DNA of 64,000 nucleotides, taken from assembly GCA_938017505.1 (NCBI GenBank), contig CALIKV010000031.1:1-64000 (forward strand), written 5' to 3'. Position numbers and translations under genes: made by a program. This document shows, piece by piece, positions 50,278 to 58,088 of the stretch. The notes under the pieces are model-generated. The model ran no database searches. It was not told the DNA's origin and saw nothing but the letters and a program-made list of their open reading frames with translations. Position 1 is the first letter of the stretch; every line of letters begins with the position of its first letter. The DNA comes from an uncultured Sulfolobales archaeon. GTDB taxonomy: Archaea > Thermoproteota > Thermoprotei_A > Sulfolobales > NBVN01.

Positions 50278-50994
50278 GTGGGTAAGAGGACTTTACAGCA
50301 GAGGGCTGGTCGCGGGGGGCAGAACTTCAGGAGTCCTAGCCACGTTAGAGTGGCTGACGCTAAATACCCTCCACCGTCTAACACCACGCTTAGAGGGGTT
50401 ATTGTTGACTTAATCCATGACCCGGGCAGGTGGGTTCCTCTAGCGAGGGTGAAGCTGGAGAACGGTGTGGAGTACTACATACCCGCGCCGGAGGGGATGT
50501 TCGTTGGTCAGGAGGTTTTCATAGGTCCTGACGCCCCGGCGAACCTGGGGTGTACCCTCCCTCTCGGGAGCATACCTGAGGGTAGCAGGGTCTACAACAT
50601 AGAGCTCAGGCCAGGGGACGGCGGCAAGCTTGCGCGGCAGGCCGGGAGCTACGCTCTCGTGCTCAGCAAGTCTGAGAAATACACGGTGGTATTGCTACCG
50701 AGCAAGAGGCAGAAGAGCATCCTAAGCACTGCAAGAGCTACTATAGGGGTTCCCGCTGGGGCTGGCAGGACGGAGAAGCCGTTGCTTAAGGCTGGTGCGG
50801 CCTACCATAAGTGGAGGGTTAAGGCGCGTAAATGGCCTAGCGTAAGAGGGGTTGCGATGAACGTAGTCAGTCATAAGTTCGGCGGCGGTCATCACCAGAG
50901 AAAATCGCATCCATCCACGGTCTCAAGACATGCCCCGCCTGGGAGGAAGGTAGGCCATATAGCAGCTAAGAGGACTGGGTTGAAGAAAAGGTAG
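50278..50994 (+). CDS. rpl2: Ribosomal protein uL2
   Basis: 238 residues, uL2. LRGVIVDLIHDPGRWVPLARVKLENG and GVAMNVVSHKFGGGHHQRKSHPSTVSRHAPPGRKVGHIAAKRTG are the conserved parts, the latter contacting the peptidyl-transferase centre. The histidine and nearby residues of the family loop are present. The operon ends here; in most archaea uS19 and uL22 would follow. Confidence 0.96.
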   Translation: MGKRTLQQRAGRGGQNFRSPSHVRVADAKYPPPSNTTLRGVIVDLIHDPGRWVPLARVKLENGVEYYIPAPEGMFVGQEVFIGPDAPANLGCTLPLGSIPEGSRVYNIELRPGDGGKLARQAGSYALVLSKSEKYTVVLLPSKRQKSILSTARATIGVPAGAGRTEKPLLKAGAAYHKWRVKARKWPSVRGVAMNVVSHKFGGGHHQRKSHPSTVSRHAPPGRKVGHIAAKRTGLKKR

Positions 50995-51040
50995 CGTAGG
51001 GACGCGATCTAGGACCGGATAGGTTAGGTTTTCTACCCTT

Positions 51041-51754
51041 TTAACGTTGCTCCTCCCACGCTCCTTGATTTATACAGTACCTACGGAGAAGCTCCTTAAC
51101 TATGCTTGAAGTAGACATTGAGGGACCCCCGACCCTCTCCTTCAACCTCTCGACGGAGAAGCCGAGGTTTAGCCTCTCCCCGCCCTTAATAAGGATGTTC
51201 TCGTCTACCGGTTGATCAGGCCCGAGCAATATCACGTCAGGTCTAACCCTAGCCACGGACTTCATGAAGTCCTCTTCATCCCCGAGGAAGGCGTTGTAAA
51301 CGTACTTAATGGATGAAACTAGCTCGAGCCTTGAGTTCTCATCGAGAATAGGGCTCCTCCCCTTAATCCTCCTGGCGACTGAATCCCTCGCGACGACTGC
51401 GTAAACCAAGCCCTTCTCAGACGCTCTCCGCATGTAGTAAAGATGCCCTGGATGAAGTAGGTCGAAAGTCCCTCCTATGAGGACTCTGCTCGGCGTCTTC
51501 CTAACCCACTCAACATCAACACTGCCTGTGAGCCTCAATGCGTCTATCAAGCCCTCGCTGTACGCGATGCAGGAGAGGGCGGTTGCGTGATCACCTACGT
51601 TGAAGTAGTGTTTAGCGTCGTTGAGGTAAAGGCTCGCTAGGTTAAGTACCTCACCCACCTCCTTGCCACACAACTTAACGACCAGTTTCTTCAGGGCGTG
51701 TTCAACCATGTCAATGTAGGTCTTGACCCTGAGTGCTATGTCTTCGTTAGTCAC
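51041..51754 (-). CDS. DUF357 + cytidylyltransferase-like fusion (RibL/CoaD-like)
   Basis: 237 residues in two parts. Residues 1-75 are a helical DUF357 domain (DIALRVKTYIDMVEHALKKLVVKL, YFNVGDHATALSCIAYSEGLIDALRL). Residues about 88-230 are a nucleotidyltransferase: VLIGGTFDLLHPGHLYYMRRASEKG (HxGH), YAVVARDSVARRIKGRSPILDENSRLELVSSI and GPSMSTSSIVKELL (ISSTxI-like). This family includes archaeal FAD synthase (RibL), CoaD and glycerol-3-phosphate cytidylyltransferase, so which nucleotide cofactor is made is uncertain. DUF357 fusions are known in crenarchaea. Confidence 0.78.
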   Translation of the reverse strand: MTNEDIALRVKTYIDMVEHALKKLVVKLCGKEVGEVLNLASLYLNDAKHYFNVGDHATALSCIAYSEGLIDALRLTGSVDVEWVRKTPSRVLIGGTFDLLHPGHLYYMRRASEKGLVYAVVARDSVARRIKGRSPILDENSRLELVSSIKYVYNAFLGDEEDFMKSVARVRPDVILLGPDQPVDENILIKGGERLNLGFSVERLKERVGGPSMSTSSIVKELLRRYCINQGAWEEQR

Positions 51755-51848
51755 TCCACACCCCAGAGAATTAATTAAGTCCTTTTATTAAAAATAGCCC
51801 CCCATAACGTCGCGTTCACTTATATCCGGCTTTGGCGTAGTATATCCG

Positions 51849-52577
51849 GTGGTTTACGTGGTTACGGAGTTGCTCTTCCAGAGGGACAGTTACTTAAGGA
51901 GGTTCGAGTCCACTGTAATGGATTTGAGGAGCGGCGGAGTGATCTTAGATAAGACGGCATTCCATCCGATGACGGGCGGGGTTGCCGACGATACTGGATG
52001 GCTCTACCTAGGTAACGTGAGGTATGAGGTCAGGAGCGTGGTTCTGGAGAAGGACTCCGGAGAGGTGATACACGTCCTCGACACTACTGAGGGTTTATCA
52101 CCTGGGGCGACGGTCATAGGTGAGTTGAACTGGGAGAGGAGGTATAAGTTGATGAGGCTGCACACGGCAGCGCATATACTGTCAGCGGTGATGTACGATG
52201 ATTATGGATCCTTGGTCACTGGAGGGAGTGTGGAGCCGGATAAAGCAAAGGAAGACTACGACGTGCAGGGTGATGAGAAGGAGATCTTCTCCAAGGCCGC
52301 TGAGAGGGTTAACGAGATCATTAAGCGAGGTATGGAGGTCAGGATATATTGGCTCAGCAGAGATGAGGCGATGAAGATACCCGGCGTGGTTAAGCTTGCC
52401 GCCAGAATGCCCCCGAACGTTAACGTCCTCAGGATAGTGGAGATACCTGGAGTTGACATACAGGCTGATGGAGGGCCACACGTCAGGAACACAATAGAGA
52501 TAGGCAAGTTCTTGCTTCTAAAGACCGAGAATAAAGGTAAAAAGAGGAAGAGGATATATTACACAGTCGAACCTTAA
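51849..52577 (+). CDS. alaX: AlaX-type alanyl-tRNA editing protein
   Basis: 242 residues, a free-standing alanyl-tRNA editing domain with N-terminal translation-factor-like part. The zinc HxxxH is LHTAAHILSAV; the second motif is DIQADGGPHVRNTIEIG, where the family usually has CGGTH. The Cys ligand is thus Ala/Asp and Thr is Pro. It removes serine (or glycine) from mischarged tRNA-Ala. It starts GTG at 51849. The altered second motif could mean three zinc ligands or changed specificity. Confidence 0.8.
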   Translation: MVYVVTELLFQRDSYLRRFESTVMDLRSGGVILDKTAFHPMTGGVADDTGWLYLGNVRYEVRSVVLEKDSGEVIHVLDTTEGLSPGATVIGELNWERRYKLMRLHTAAHILSAVMYDDYGSLVTGGSVEPDKAKEDYDVQGDEKEIFSKAAERVNEIIKRGMEVRIYWLSRDEAMKIPGVVKLAARMPPNVNVLRIVEIPGVDIQADGGPHVRNTIEIGKFLLLKTENKGKKRKRIYYTVEP

Positions 52578-52762
52578 CCACGGTCTTTTAGGACGCGAGT
52601 TACCGGAGTGTTGTAGGTTCACGCGAAGAACCGCGTTCGATGCCTACTAACTTGCCTAACAACAAGCTGATGAATGAGAAGGTCGCTTCGTTAGTGAAGC
52701 GAGAGCTTCCTAAAATGTTTCGTCTCTTTCAAAGATTTTAATTAATTTGCAATCCGTATAAT

Positions 52763-54016
52763 ATGTCGGGAGGAACGATGAAAAGCACGAACGACAATGT
52801 ATCAATTCATAAAGTGATGAAAAACCTCGACCTTATAAGAGTTACCGACGCTAAGGTGAAATATTTCGAGGCCCTGTGGGAAATTCCAGAGGGAGTGACC
52901 TATAACTCATACGTGCTGCACACTAGTGAGGGTGCAGTCCTCTTTGACACTGTCAACTCCGACTTCTCGAGGGATTACCTCGAGGCGTTAAGGAGCGTTA
53001 CTGACGTCAGAGACTTCAGATACGTTATAGTCCACCATATGGAGCCCGACCACAGCGGTTCCCTAAAGGATCTGGCCAGAGTGGAGGGCTTTAGAGCTGA
53101 AGTGCTGGGACATCCCCTTACCTCTAGGTTAATTAAGTCACTCCTCAACATTGAAGTTAAGTTCCGCCAGACTAGAGATGGTGAGGAGCTCAAGTTAGGT
53201 GCTACTACTCTTAAGTTCATCCACGTGCCGTGGCTTCACTGGCCCGAGACCATGTTCACCTACGTTGAGGACTTCAGGACGTTAATGACTTGTGACGCCT
53301 TCGGCGCATACTCGATGCCGCCTTACATGATAAGTGGGGCTGAATACCTCAGCGCTGAGTACGTGCGGTTCATGCGTAAGTACTTCGCTAACATAATAGG
53401 ACGTTATAGAGAGAATGTTATTAAAGCGCTTGACAAGCTTGAGTCCCTTGGACTTAGTGTGGATCTAATGGCCCCGTCACATGGGGCGGTGCTTTCAGGA
53501 GTTGACGTCGTCAACAGGGTTCTTAAACTCTATCGTTCCTGGGCTGAAGGCATCGCCGAGGGCGGTAAAGTTGTGGTTCTCTACACTTCTATGTACGGCT
53601 ACGTCGAGAGAATGGTTGAGGAACTCCTGGAGAGAGTTGCAGACAGGGGAGTTAGGGTTGAGTTATTTAAGTTCACGTCAGTCCATAGAGACAATGTAGC
53701 TGACTTCCTAGGGAGTTTGCTCGATGCTGGGGTTTTTGTGATAGCCACCTCAACATATGACGGCGGTTTATTCCCTATAACCAAGTACTTGCTGAGCCTA
53801 GTGGTTAGCAAACTGAACGTGGAAAAACCCACATATCTAATAACGGCCTACGGGTGGAATGACGCCGCATTGAGAGAGCTTAAGAACCTGTTCTCAAGCT
53901 CTAAGCTAGTGTTAAAGGGGGAGCTTACGGTGAACAGTACGCCCACCAAAGCTGACTTAACCAGGCTGGATGAGATGACTAGGGAAATCCTCACTCAATC
54001 CGGGGTTAGTCCTTAA
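52763..54016 (+). CDS. Flavodiiron protein (O2/NO reductase)
   Basis: 417 residues: a metallo-beta-lactamase-like domain (1-250) with the di-iron ligands VHHMEPDHSGSL (H-x-E-x-D-H), VLGHPL, TCDAFGAYS and PSHGAVL, then a flavodoxin domain (VVLYTSMYGYVERMVEEL, STYDGGLFPITKYLL). Flavodiiron enzymes reduce oxygen or nitric oxide using FMN electrons, guarding anaerobes from oxygen. All ligands are present. The next gene starts on the stop (TAATG), forming an operon. Confidence 0.9.
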   Translation: MSGGTMKSTNDNVSIHKVMKNLDLIRVTDAKVKYFEALWEIPEGVTYNSYVLHTSEGAVLFDTVNSDFSRDYLEALRSVTDVRDFRYVIVHHMEPDHSGSLKDLARVEGFRAEVLGHPLTSRLIKSLLNIEVKFRQTRDGEELKLGATTLKFIHVPWLHWPETMFTYVEDFRTLMTCDAFGAYSMPPYMISGAEYLSAEYVRFMRKYFANIIGRYRENVIKALDKLESLGLSVDLMAPSHGAVLSGVDVVNRVLKLYRSWAEGIAEGGKVVVLYTSMYGYVERMVEELLERVADRGVRVELFKFTSVHRDNVADFLGSLLDAGVFVIATSTYDGGLFPITKYLLSLVVSKLNVEKPTYLITAYGWNDAALRELKNLFSSSKLVLKGELTVNSTPTKADLTRLDEMTREILTQSGVSP

Positions 54017-55131
54017 TGAGTAACTCCTCGTCAAGCAAAGCGCTAGCGTTTTTAGAGGATGAGGAGCTGGCTAAGACGTTCTACGAGCACCTGGCCAGCC
54101 GGGTTAGCGACGACGATCTTAGGAAGAAGCTGAGCGACCTATCTTCGATAGAAGCGACGCATTCAGACTTCTGGGCGATGTTCCTCAGAAGCAGGGGCTA
54201 CACACCCACGATAAATAGAATTAGGCTGAAGCTTAAGACAGTTCTACTTAAGCTCACGCACTTGCTCTTCGGCACAGGCTTCATTATTAAGCTGCTGGAA
54301 CACGATGAGATCAACGCGGTAAGGGTTTACATCGAATACGTTAACTCAGGACACTTAAGCGAGTCCGAGAAACTTGCTCTCAGAAAGATAATAAGAGAAG
54401 AGCTAGTTCATGAAAGCGAGCTCAAAAGAATTGAGTCCAGGTTTAAAGGACTGCTAGATTACGTCAGGGAAGTAGTTCTAGGAATGAACGACGGCCTCGT
54501 CGAGGTTCTCTCAGTGACGGCAGGCCTTTCAGGCACCTTCGTCTCCCCCCTCTACGTAGCTATCGGAGGACTGCTTGTAGCTGTCGGAGGAGCGCTCTCA
54601 ATGGGCATCGGCTCGTACGTCAGCGTTAAGTCCAACGTTCAGGTCAAGAGCGAGTCAATGAGGAACATCAGGATCACTGTAGAGATGGAGCCTGAGTACA
54701 GCGCTGCTGAGTTGAGGGAACACCTAATTAGAAGGGGCTTCACTAAGGAGCTGAGCGAAATGATAGTAAGCGGGTCAATGAGAAACACCGAACTGCTCTC
54801 TTTGCTGCTGATCGAGAGCAAGTTGGGGCAGAGTGAGGAGGTCTTGGAAGAGCCTATGAAGGCAGGTCTTTACACGGGACTCTCCTACTTAATCGGCTCT
54901 GCAGTGCCCTTACTGCCTTACGCGGCTTCGATCCCTGCACCCCTCTCAACAGTCTACTCGCTCCTCAGTGTTGCTCTAACACTGAGCTTGACAGGCTTCA
55001 TAATTTCAGTTCTAGGCGGCTTACGTATTAAGCGTAAAGTAGTTGAGCTGATCACGTTAAGTCTAGTAGCTGCTACGGTAACCTACGTCATTGGCAGAAC
55101 AGCTAACATAGTCCTCGGAATTGAGATCTAA
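54016..55131 (+). CDS. MbfA-like ferritin-domain/VIT1 iron transporter
   Basis: 371 residues. N-terminal half is a rubrerythrin/ferritin-like four-helix bundle (FLEDEELAKTFYEHLASRV, SSIEATHSDFWAMF, KIIREELVHESELKRI with E..H ligands). The C-terminal half is a VIT1/CCC1 iron/manganese transporter (VREVVLGMNDGLVEVLSVTAGLSGTF and GGLLVAVGGALSMGIGSYVSVKSN). The combination matches MbfA-type iron exporters, which remove ferrous iron and lower oxidative damage. Overlaps the flavodiiron gene by one base. Confidence 0.85.
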   Translation: MSNSSSSKALAFLEDEELAKTFYEHLASRVSDDDLRKKLSDLSSIEATHSDFWAMFLRSRGYTPTINRIRLKLKTVLLKLTHLLFGTGFIIKLLEHDEINAVRVYIEYVNSGHLSESEKLALRKIIREELVHESELKRIESRFKGLLDYVREVVLGMNDGLVEVLSVTAGLSGTFVSPLYVAIGGLLVAVGGALSMGIGSYVSVKSNVQVKSESMRNIRITVEMEPEYSAAELREHLIRRGFTKELSEMIVSGSMRNTELLSLLLIESKLGQSEEVLEEPMKAGLYTGLSYLIGSAVPLLPYAASIPAPLSTVYSLLSVALTLSLTGFIISVLGGLRIKRKVVELITLSLVAATVTYVIGRTANIVLGIEI

Positions 55132-55155
55132 AAACGAATAAAAAGAGTAGTGTGT

Positions 55156-55533
55156 TTATTCCGTCGTTTTTATCTCCTTCCTCGCCTCCCACAAGCCATG
55201 TATGTTGCAGTACTCTACGACGTATATGACGCCGCTTTTCTTGAGCTTGATCTTAAGCCTGACGTCCGGCTCGCTGTAGAATGGCTCCAGCTCAACCGTC
55301 GCTAGCCTTATGGGATTGAACGGTCTGCCTTCCTCAGAGAAGTAGAGCTCGATTCTCCTTATCGAGTGCTCCACTGTGTTAGGATGAGGGCCTACGAGTA
55401 CCCTTACCTCAAAGGCTTCATTCGCTTTGACAGTCTCAGGAGCCTCTATCTTGGGCGTGTGAGTCTCGACCTTTGTTATAGCCTCGCCAGGCGCTCTCTC
55501 AGGACTATATATTAGTTCACCGAAGCTCTTCAT
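55156..55533 (-). CDS. sor: Superoxide reductase (neelaredoxin type)
   Basis: About 125 residues, single-domain superoxide reductase with the Fe(His)4Cys centre. Ligands are in VETHTPKIEAP (Glu, His), GPHPNTVEHSIRRIELYF (two His) and EYCNIHGLWEAR (Cys and His). It reduces superoxide to peroxide without making oxygen. Start ATG 55533 (MKSFGEL) is preferred to 55545. It is convergent with the iron exporter and next to other oxygen-defence genes. Confidence 0.93.
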   Translation of the reverse strand: MKSFGELIYSPERAPGEAITKVETHTPKIEAPETVKANEAFEVRVLVGPHPNTVEHSIRRIELYFSEEGRPFNPIRLATVELEPFYSEPDVRLKIKLKKSGVIYVVEYCNIHGLWEARKEIKTTE

Positions 55534-55595
55534 ATTGATCACCATATACTAATTGTTTCAAAGCTAATTTACGTTTAGGCAGTAGTAGGTGGTCA

Positions 55596-56159
55596 TCAAG
55601 GCTTGAACCTCTCCTCCCTCCATACGTTGCCTCTCTCGTGATACCCTAAGGCCTCCCAATATCCGTCTCTATACTCCCTAGTGAAGGTTATTTCAGTTAC
55701 GTACTTAGCGCTCTTCCACCCATACAGGTTGGGTATGTAGATCCTAGCCGGGAATCCTTGCTCAGGATTCAGAGGTCTCCCGTTCATCCTGAGCGCTAGG
55801 ACTCCTCTCTCGTTCAGGAATTCGTCATAGGGGATAACCGTCGTGTAATTGTCGAGACCCCTTACGAAAACCCAAGCTACTTCTCTAAGTGGAACTACCT
55901 CGCTTACAAGCCTCCTTAAGGACACGCCCTCCCACATCACGTTCCTTACAGACCAACCCGTGACGCAGTGGAAGTCCGAGACGTAGGACGTATCGATCAT
56001 ACCTAGCAGTTCTTCGTAAGCGTATGTCCTAGGCGTGTTGACTTCTCCGCCTATCCTCAACCTCCATGCTGACAGATCTATCCTGGGTTGACCTAGGATT
56101 CTGTAAACTATGAAGTTGGGTATAGCCTTCTGACCTGGGGGTAGTCCTTCATCGCGCAT
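55596..56159 (-). CDS. Sulfite-oxidase-like molybdopterin oxidoreductase
   Basis: 187 residues, a short molybdopterin-binding domain of the sulfite oxidase superfamily (MsrP/YedY-like). The Mo-ligand cysteine is in SDFHCVTGWSVRNVMWEGV, followed by FVRGLDNYTTVIPYDEF and GFPARIYIPNLYGWKSAKYVTEI. No signal peptide, haem or dimerisation domain is visible, so it may be cytoplasmic or carried by a partner. Possible roles are methionine or sulfite redox chemistry; unknown. Confidence 0.85.
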   Translation of the reverse strand: MRDEGLPPGQKAIPNFIVYRILGQPRIDLSAWRLRIGGEVNTPRTYAYEELLGMIDTSYVSDFHCVTGWSVRNVMWEGVSLRRLVSEVVPLREVAWVFVRGLDNYTTVIPYDEFLNERGVLALRMNGRPLNPEQGFPARIYIPNLYGWKSAKYVTEITFTREYRDGYWEALGYHERGNVWREERFKP

Positions 56160-56169
56160 AGTCTCGTCC

Positions 56170-56484
56170 CTATTGACTGATAGTGCATAGGGACTTAATT
56201 AATTTGTTATTTAGGGTAACGAACCGACACGTACCCACGTACCTGCCTCCGTGAAGTAGCCTGTACGAATAAAGTATGTAGTTGAGACCTATTGCTTCGT
56301 TCTCGCTGAACACGATCTCCAGCCCTTTAACTCCTAGAACCTCGCTTAGTGAGTCCCTAACCAACACAGCATGTGTATGGAGATCCTCAAGTGAACGCAC
56401 TACCTTATGTTCATGCACGCAGGCAATCACTGCTCTAACGCCCTTGGGGAAAAGGGACTCAGGGCTTGAGACTCGGCACTCCAC
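56170..56484 (-). CDS. Hypothetical protein next to the molybdoenzyme
   Basis: 104 residues, not recognised. It reads MECRVSSPESLFPKGVRAVIACVHEHKVVRSLEDLHTHAVLVRDSLSEVLGVKGLEIVF and ends with LLHGGRYVGTCRFVTLNNKL. It has four cysteines and several histidines, and starts 10 nt upstream of the sulfite-oxidase-like gene in the same direction, so it may be its small accessory. Function unknown. Confidence 0.45.
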   Translation of the reverse strand: MECRVSSPESLFPKGVRAVIACVHEHKVVRSLEDLHTHAVLVRDSLSEVLGVKGLEIVFSENEAIGLNYILYSYRLLHGGRYVGTCRFVTLNNKLIKSLCTISQ

Positions 56485-56535
56485 TTGATCAACCCTCGTT
56501 ACTACATCGTGGAGTCTTTATAAGGGAGTGAGTGG

Positions 56536-56620
56536 TAGCCGGGCGGGGATTCGAACCCCGGTCACGGGGGTTCCTCCTAGGTCCAAAGCCCCGCATCCTT
56601 GGCCGCTAGACGACCCGGCT
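56536..56620 (-). tRNA. tRNA-Gln(TTG) with a probable 12-nt intron
   Basis: Minus strand. Acceptor AGCCGGG/CCCGGCT, discriminator A and encoded CCA. The anticodon loop begins CTTTGG (anticodon TTG), but 12 extra bases ACCTAGGAGGAA separate it from the 3' half of the anticodon stem (CCCCG). Removing them gives a standard 73-nt tRNA-Gln with T arm CGGGG-TTCGAAT-CCCCG. The insertion sits at the canonical archaeal position 37/38, and CCT/AGG with GGA and AAC bulges could form a relaxed bulge-helix-bulge for the splicing endonuclease. Confidence 0.88.
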
Positions 56621-56632
56621 CCATGTTCCTAC

Positions 56633-57130
56633 TTAAGCGTCCGTGTTTAAATGTTTTTCCGAGCGTTTCGTTACGATTACGTAGAGCGCTATAGCGAGCG
56701 CTGCTTGAGGTGGCAACGTCTCGTCAAATCCCTTGTTGATGACGTGCTCGCCGAGGCTGAGCTCCGTTTTAGTTGGCGGCGAGTCACTGCCATTCACAAC
56801 TAAGGCGACCCTGCCCTCCAACCCTCCTGCAATTTCCTCAAGGTCTTTAGAGGCTTCAGTCCTAGCTAGGACTAGGGTCCTATCAGGCCTTAATAACTCC
56901 ATAGCGTCCTGTAAGGTTGGCAGAACCACTAACGACCTCCCTCTCCTGAACGCGTACTTACTGACTTCGGGAATCCCGGTCTGTGCAGCCATCCCGGAAA
57001 CCCTAGACAACACCAGGCTCGTCTTGAACTCGCTCACGCCGTAGACCAGCCTAGCCACGTCCACAAGCCTTTGAGGAGACGAGACGCCGTTCAACACCAC
57101 TACTAACTCCACTCCCACGTCACCCACCAA
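56633..57130 (-). CDS. SpoU-like SPOUT-fold protein (COG4080-like)
   Basis: 165 residues. VELVVVLNGVSSPQRLVDVARLVYGVSEFKTSLVLSRVSGMAAQTGIPEVSKYAFRRGRSLVVLPTLQDAMELL and RVALVVNGSDSPPTKTELSLGEHV look like a SPOUT/TrmD-like Rossmann-knot and match what I recall of the archaeal COG4080 SpoU-like family. Methylation of RNA is inferred. It overlaps the cytosine methyltransferase by 11 nt and is just upstream of tRNA-Gln. Confidence 0.6.
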   Translation of the reverse strand: MVGDVGVELVVVLNGVSSPQRLVDVARLVYGVSEFKTSLVLSRVSGMAAQTGIPEVSKYAFRRGRSLVVLPTLQDAMELLRPDRTLVLARTEASKDLEEIAGGLEGRVALVVNGSDSPPTKTELSLGEHVINKGFDETLPPQAALAIALYVIVTKRSEKHLNTDA

Positions 57131-58088
57131 TATGTTTGAGTATCTCTAAAGCTATAACTCTAGCTAGCGGTGGCGGGACCGCCTCGCCGACCTGATTGTA
57201 CTGCTGTTCCCTACCGCCTAAGAACACGTGGTCATCTGCGAAGCCCATTAACCTGGCCTGTTCTCTGACTGTTAACAGCCTGTTCTCGTATGGGTGGATA
57301 AACCTTGAAGAGCCTAACACTGTAGGAGCTACTCTGTAGGGGTGTAGCCTAATGAGGTTGGGCAATGCGTAACCGCCCGCACCCTCATACTTAACCACGG
57401 AACCACCCCATTTGAGTCTAGACGCTCTCTTCAGCTTAGACTTGCTGAGGCCTGGAGGCGGCTCGTGGTTAGGTATTATGGGTTCAGGTGATGGCTCCGG
57501 GAGGTCTGATATAGCCTCCCAAACAGTAATCAACCTGCCGTTCCTAGGGGGACTCAGTCTTAAGTTCGATATGAAAACCCTGAGCCTCCGTGACGGTGTG
57601 CCGTAGTCCTCAGCCCTCAGCATATTGAAGTGCACGTCATAGCCAGCCCTGCCGAACTCCTCCTTAAGAGCGCTCTTCAAATCCCCCTCAATCATCGCTG
57701 ACACGTTCTCCAGAACGAAGTACTCAGGACCCAAACACTCAAGAAGCCTGATGTACTCGAGGACGAGCTGCCCTTGCTCATCCTTATACAGCCTGTCCAG
57801 CGGGTCCCTCATCCTGTTGGGGTTGGATCCGGTGAAGGGCTCGCAAGGCGGTGAGCCTATCAGAACGTCGACTTCAATGCCCTGGATCAACCGACGCACG
57901 TGCTCACACCTCACGTCACGTATGTCCTCTGCGATCGTCATGGCTCTAGGGTAGTTCACCACGTAAGTCCTGGCAGCTGCGTCATCGACCTCAATAGCGA
58001 GAATGGAGTTGAAACCTGCTTCATGAAAGCCTCTAGTGAACCCTCCCCCACCGGCGAAGAGATCAACCAGTGAGTTCCTTTTCCTCAT
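57120..58088 (-). CDS. DNA (cytosine-5) methyltransferase, orphan
   Basis: About 322 residues, complete C5-methyltransferase. Motif I SLVDLFAGGGGFTRGF, IV LIGSPPCEPFTGSN (catalytic Cys), VI YFVLENVSAM (ENV), VIII SRRLRVFIS and IX-X LTVREQARLMGF and NQVGEAVPPPLARVIALEIL are all present; only a short target-recognition region (about 210-260) is seen. I start at ATG 58088 (MRKRNSLVDLFAGG); the track start adds 23 codons overlapping TFE. No restriction endonuclease is adjacent, so it is an orphan modification enzyme or one acting on RNA-like targets. Confidence 0.85.
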   Translation of the reverse strand: MRKRNSLVDLFAGGGGFTRGFHEAGFNSILAIEVDDAAARTYVVNYPRAMTIAEDIRDVRCEHVRRLIQGIEVDVLIGSPPCEPFTGSNPNRMRDPLDRLYKDEQGQLVLEYIRLLECLGPEYFVLENVSAMIEGDLKSALKEEFGRAGYDVHFNMLRAEDYGTPSRRLRVFISNLRLSPPRNGRLITVWEAISDLPEPSPEPIIPNHEPPPGLSKSKLKRASRLKWGGSVVKYEGAGGYALPNLIRLHPYRVAPTVLGSSRFIHPYENRLLTVREQARLMGFADDHVFLGGREQQYNQVGEAVPPPLARVIALEILKHIGG

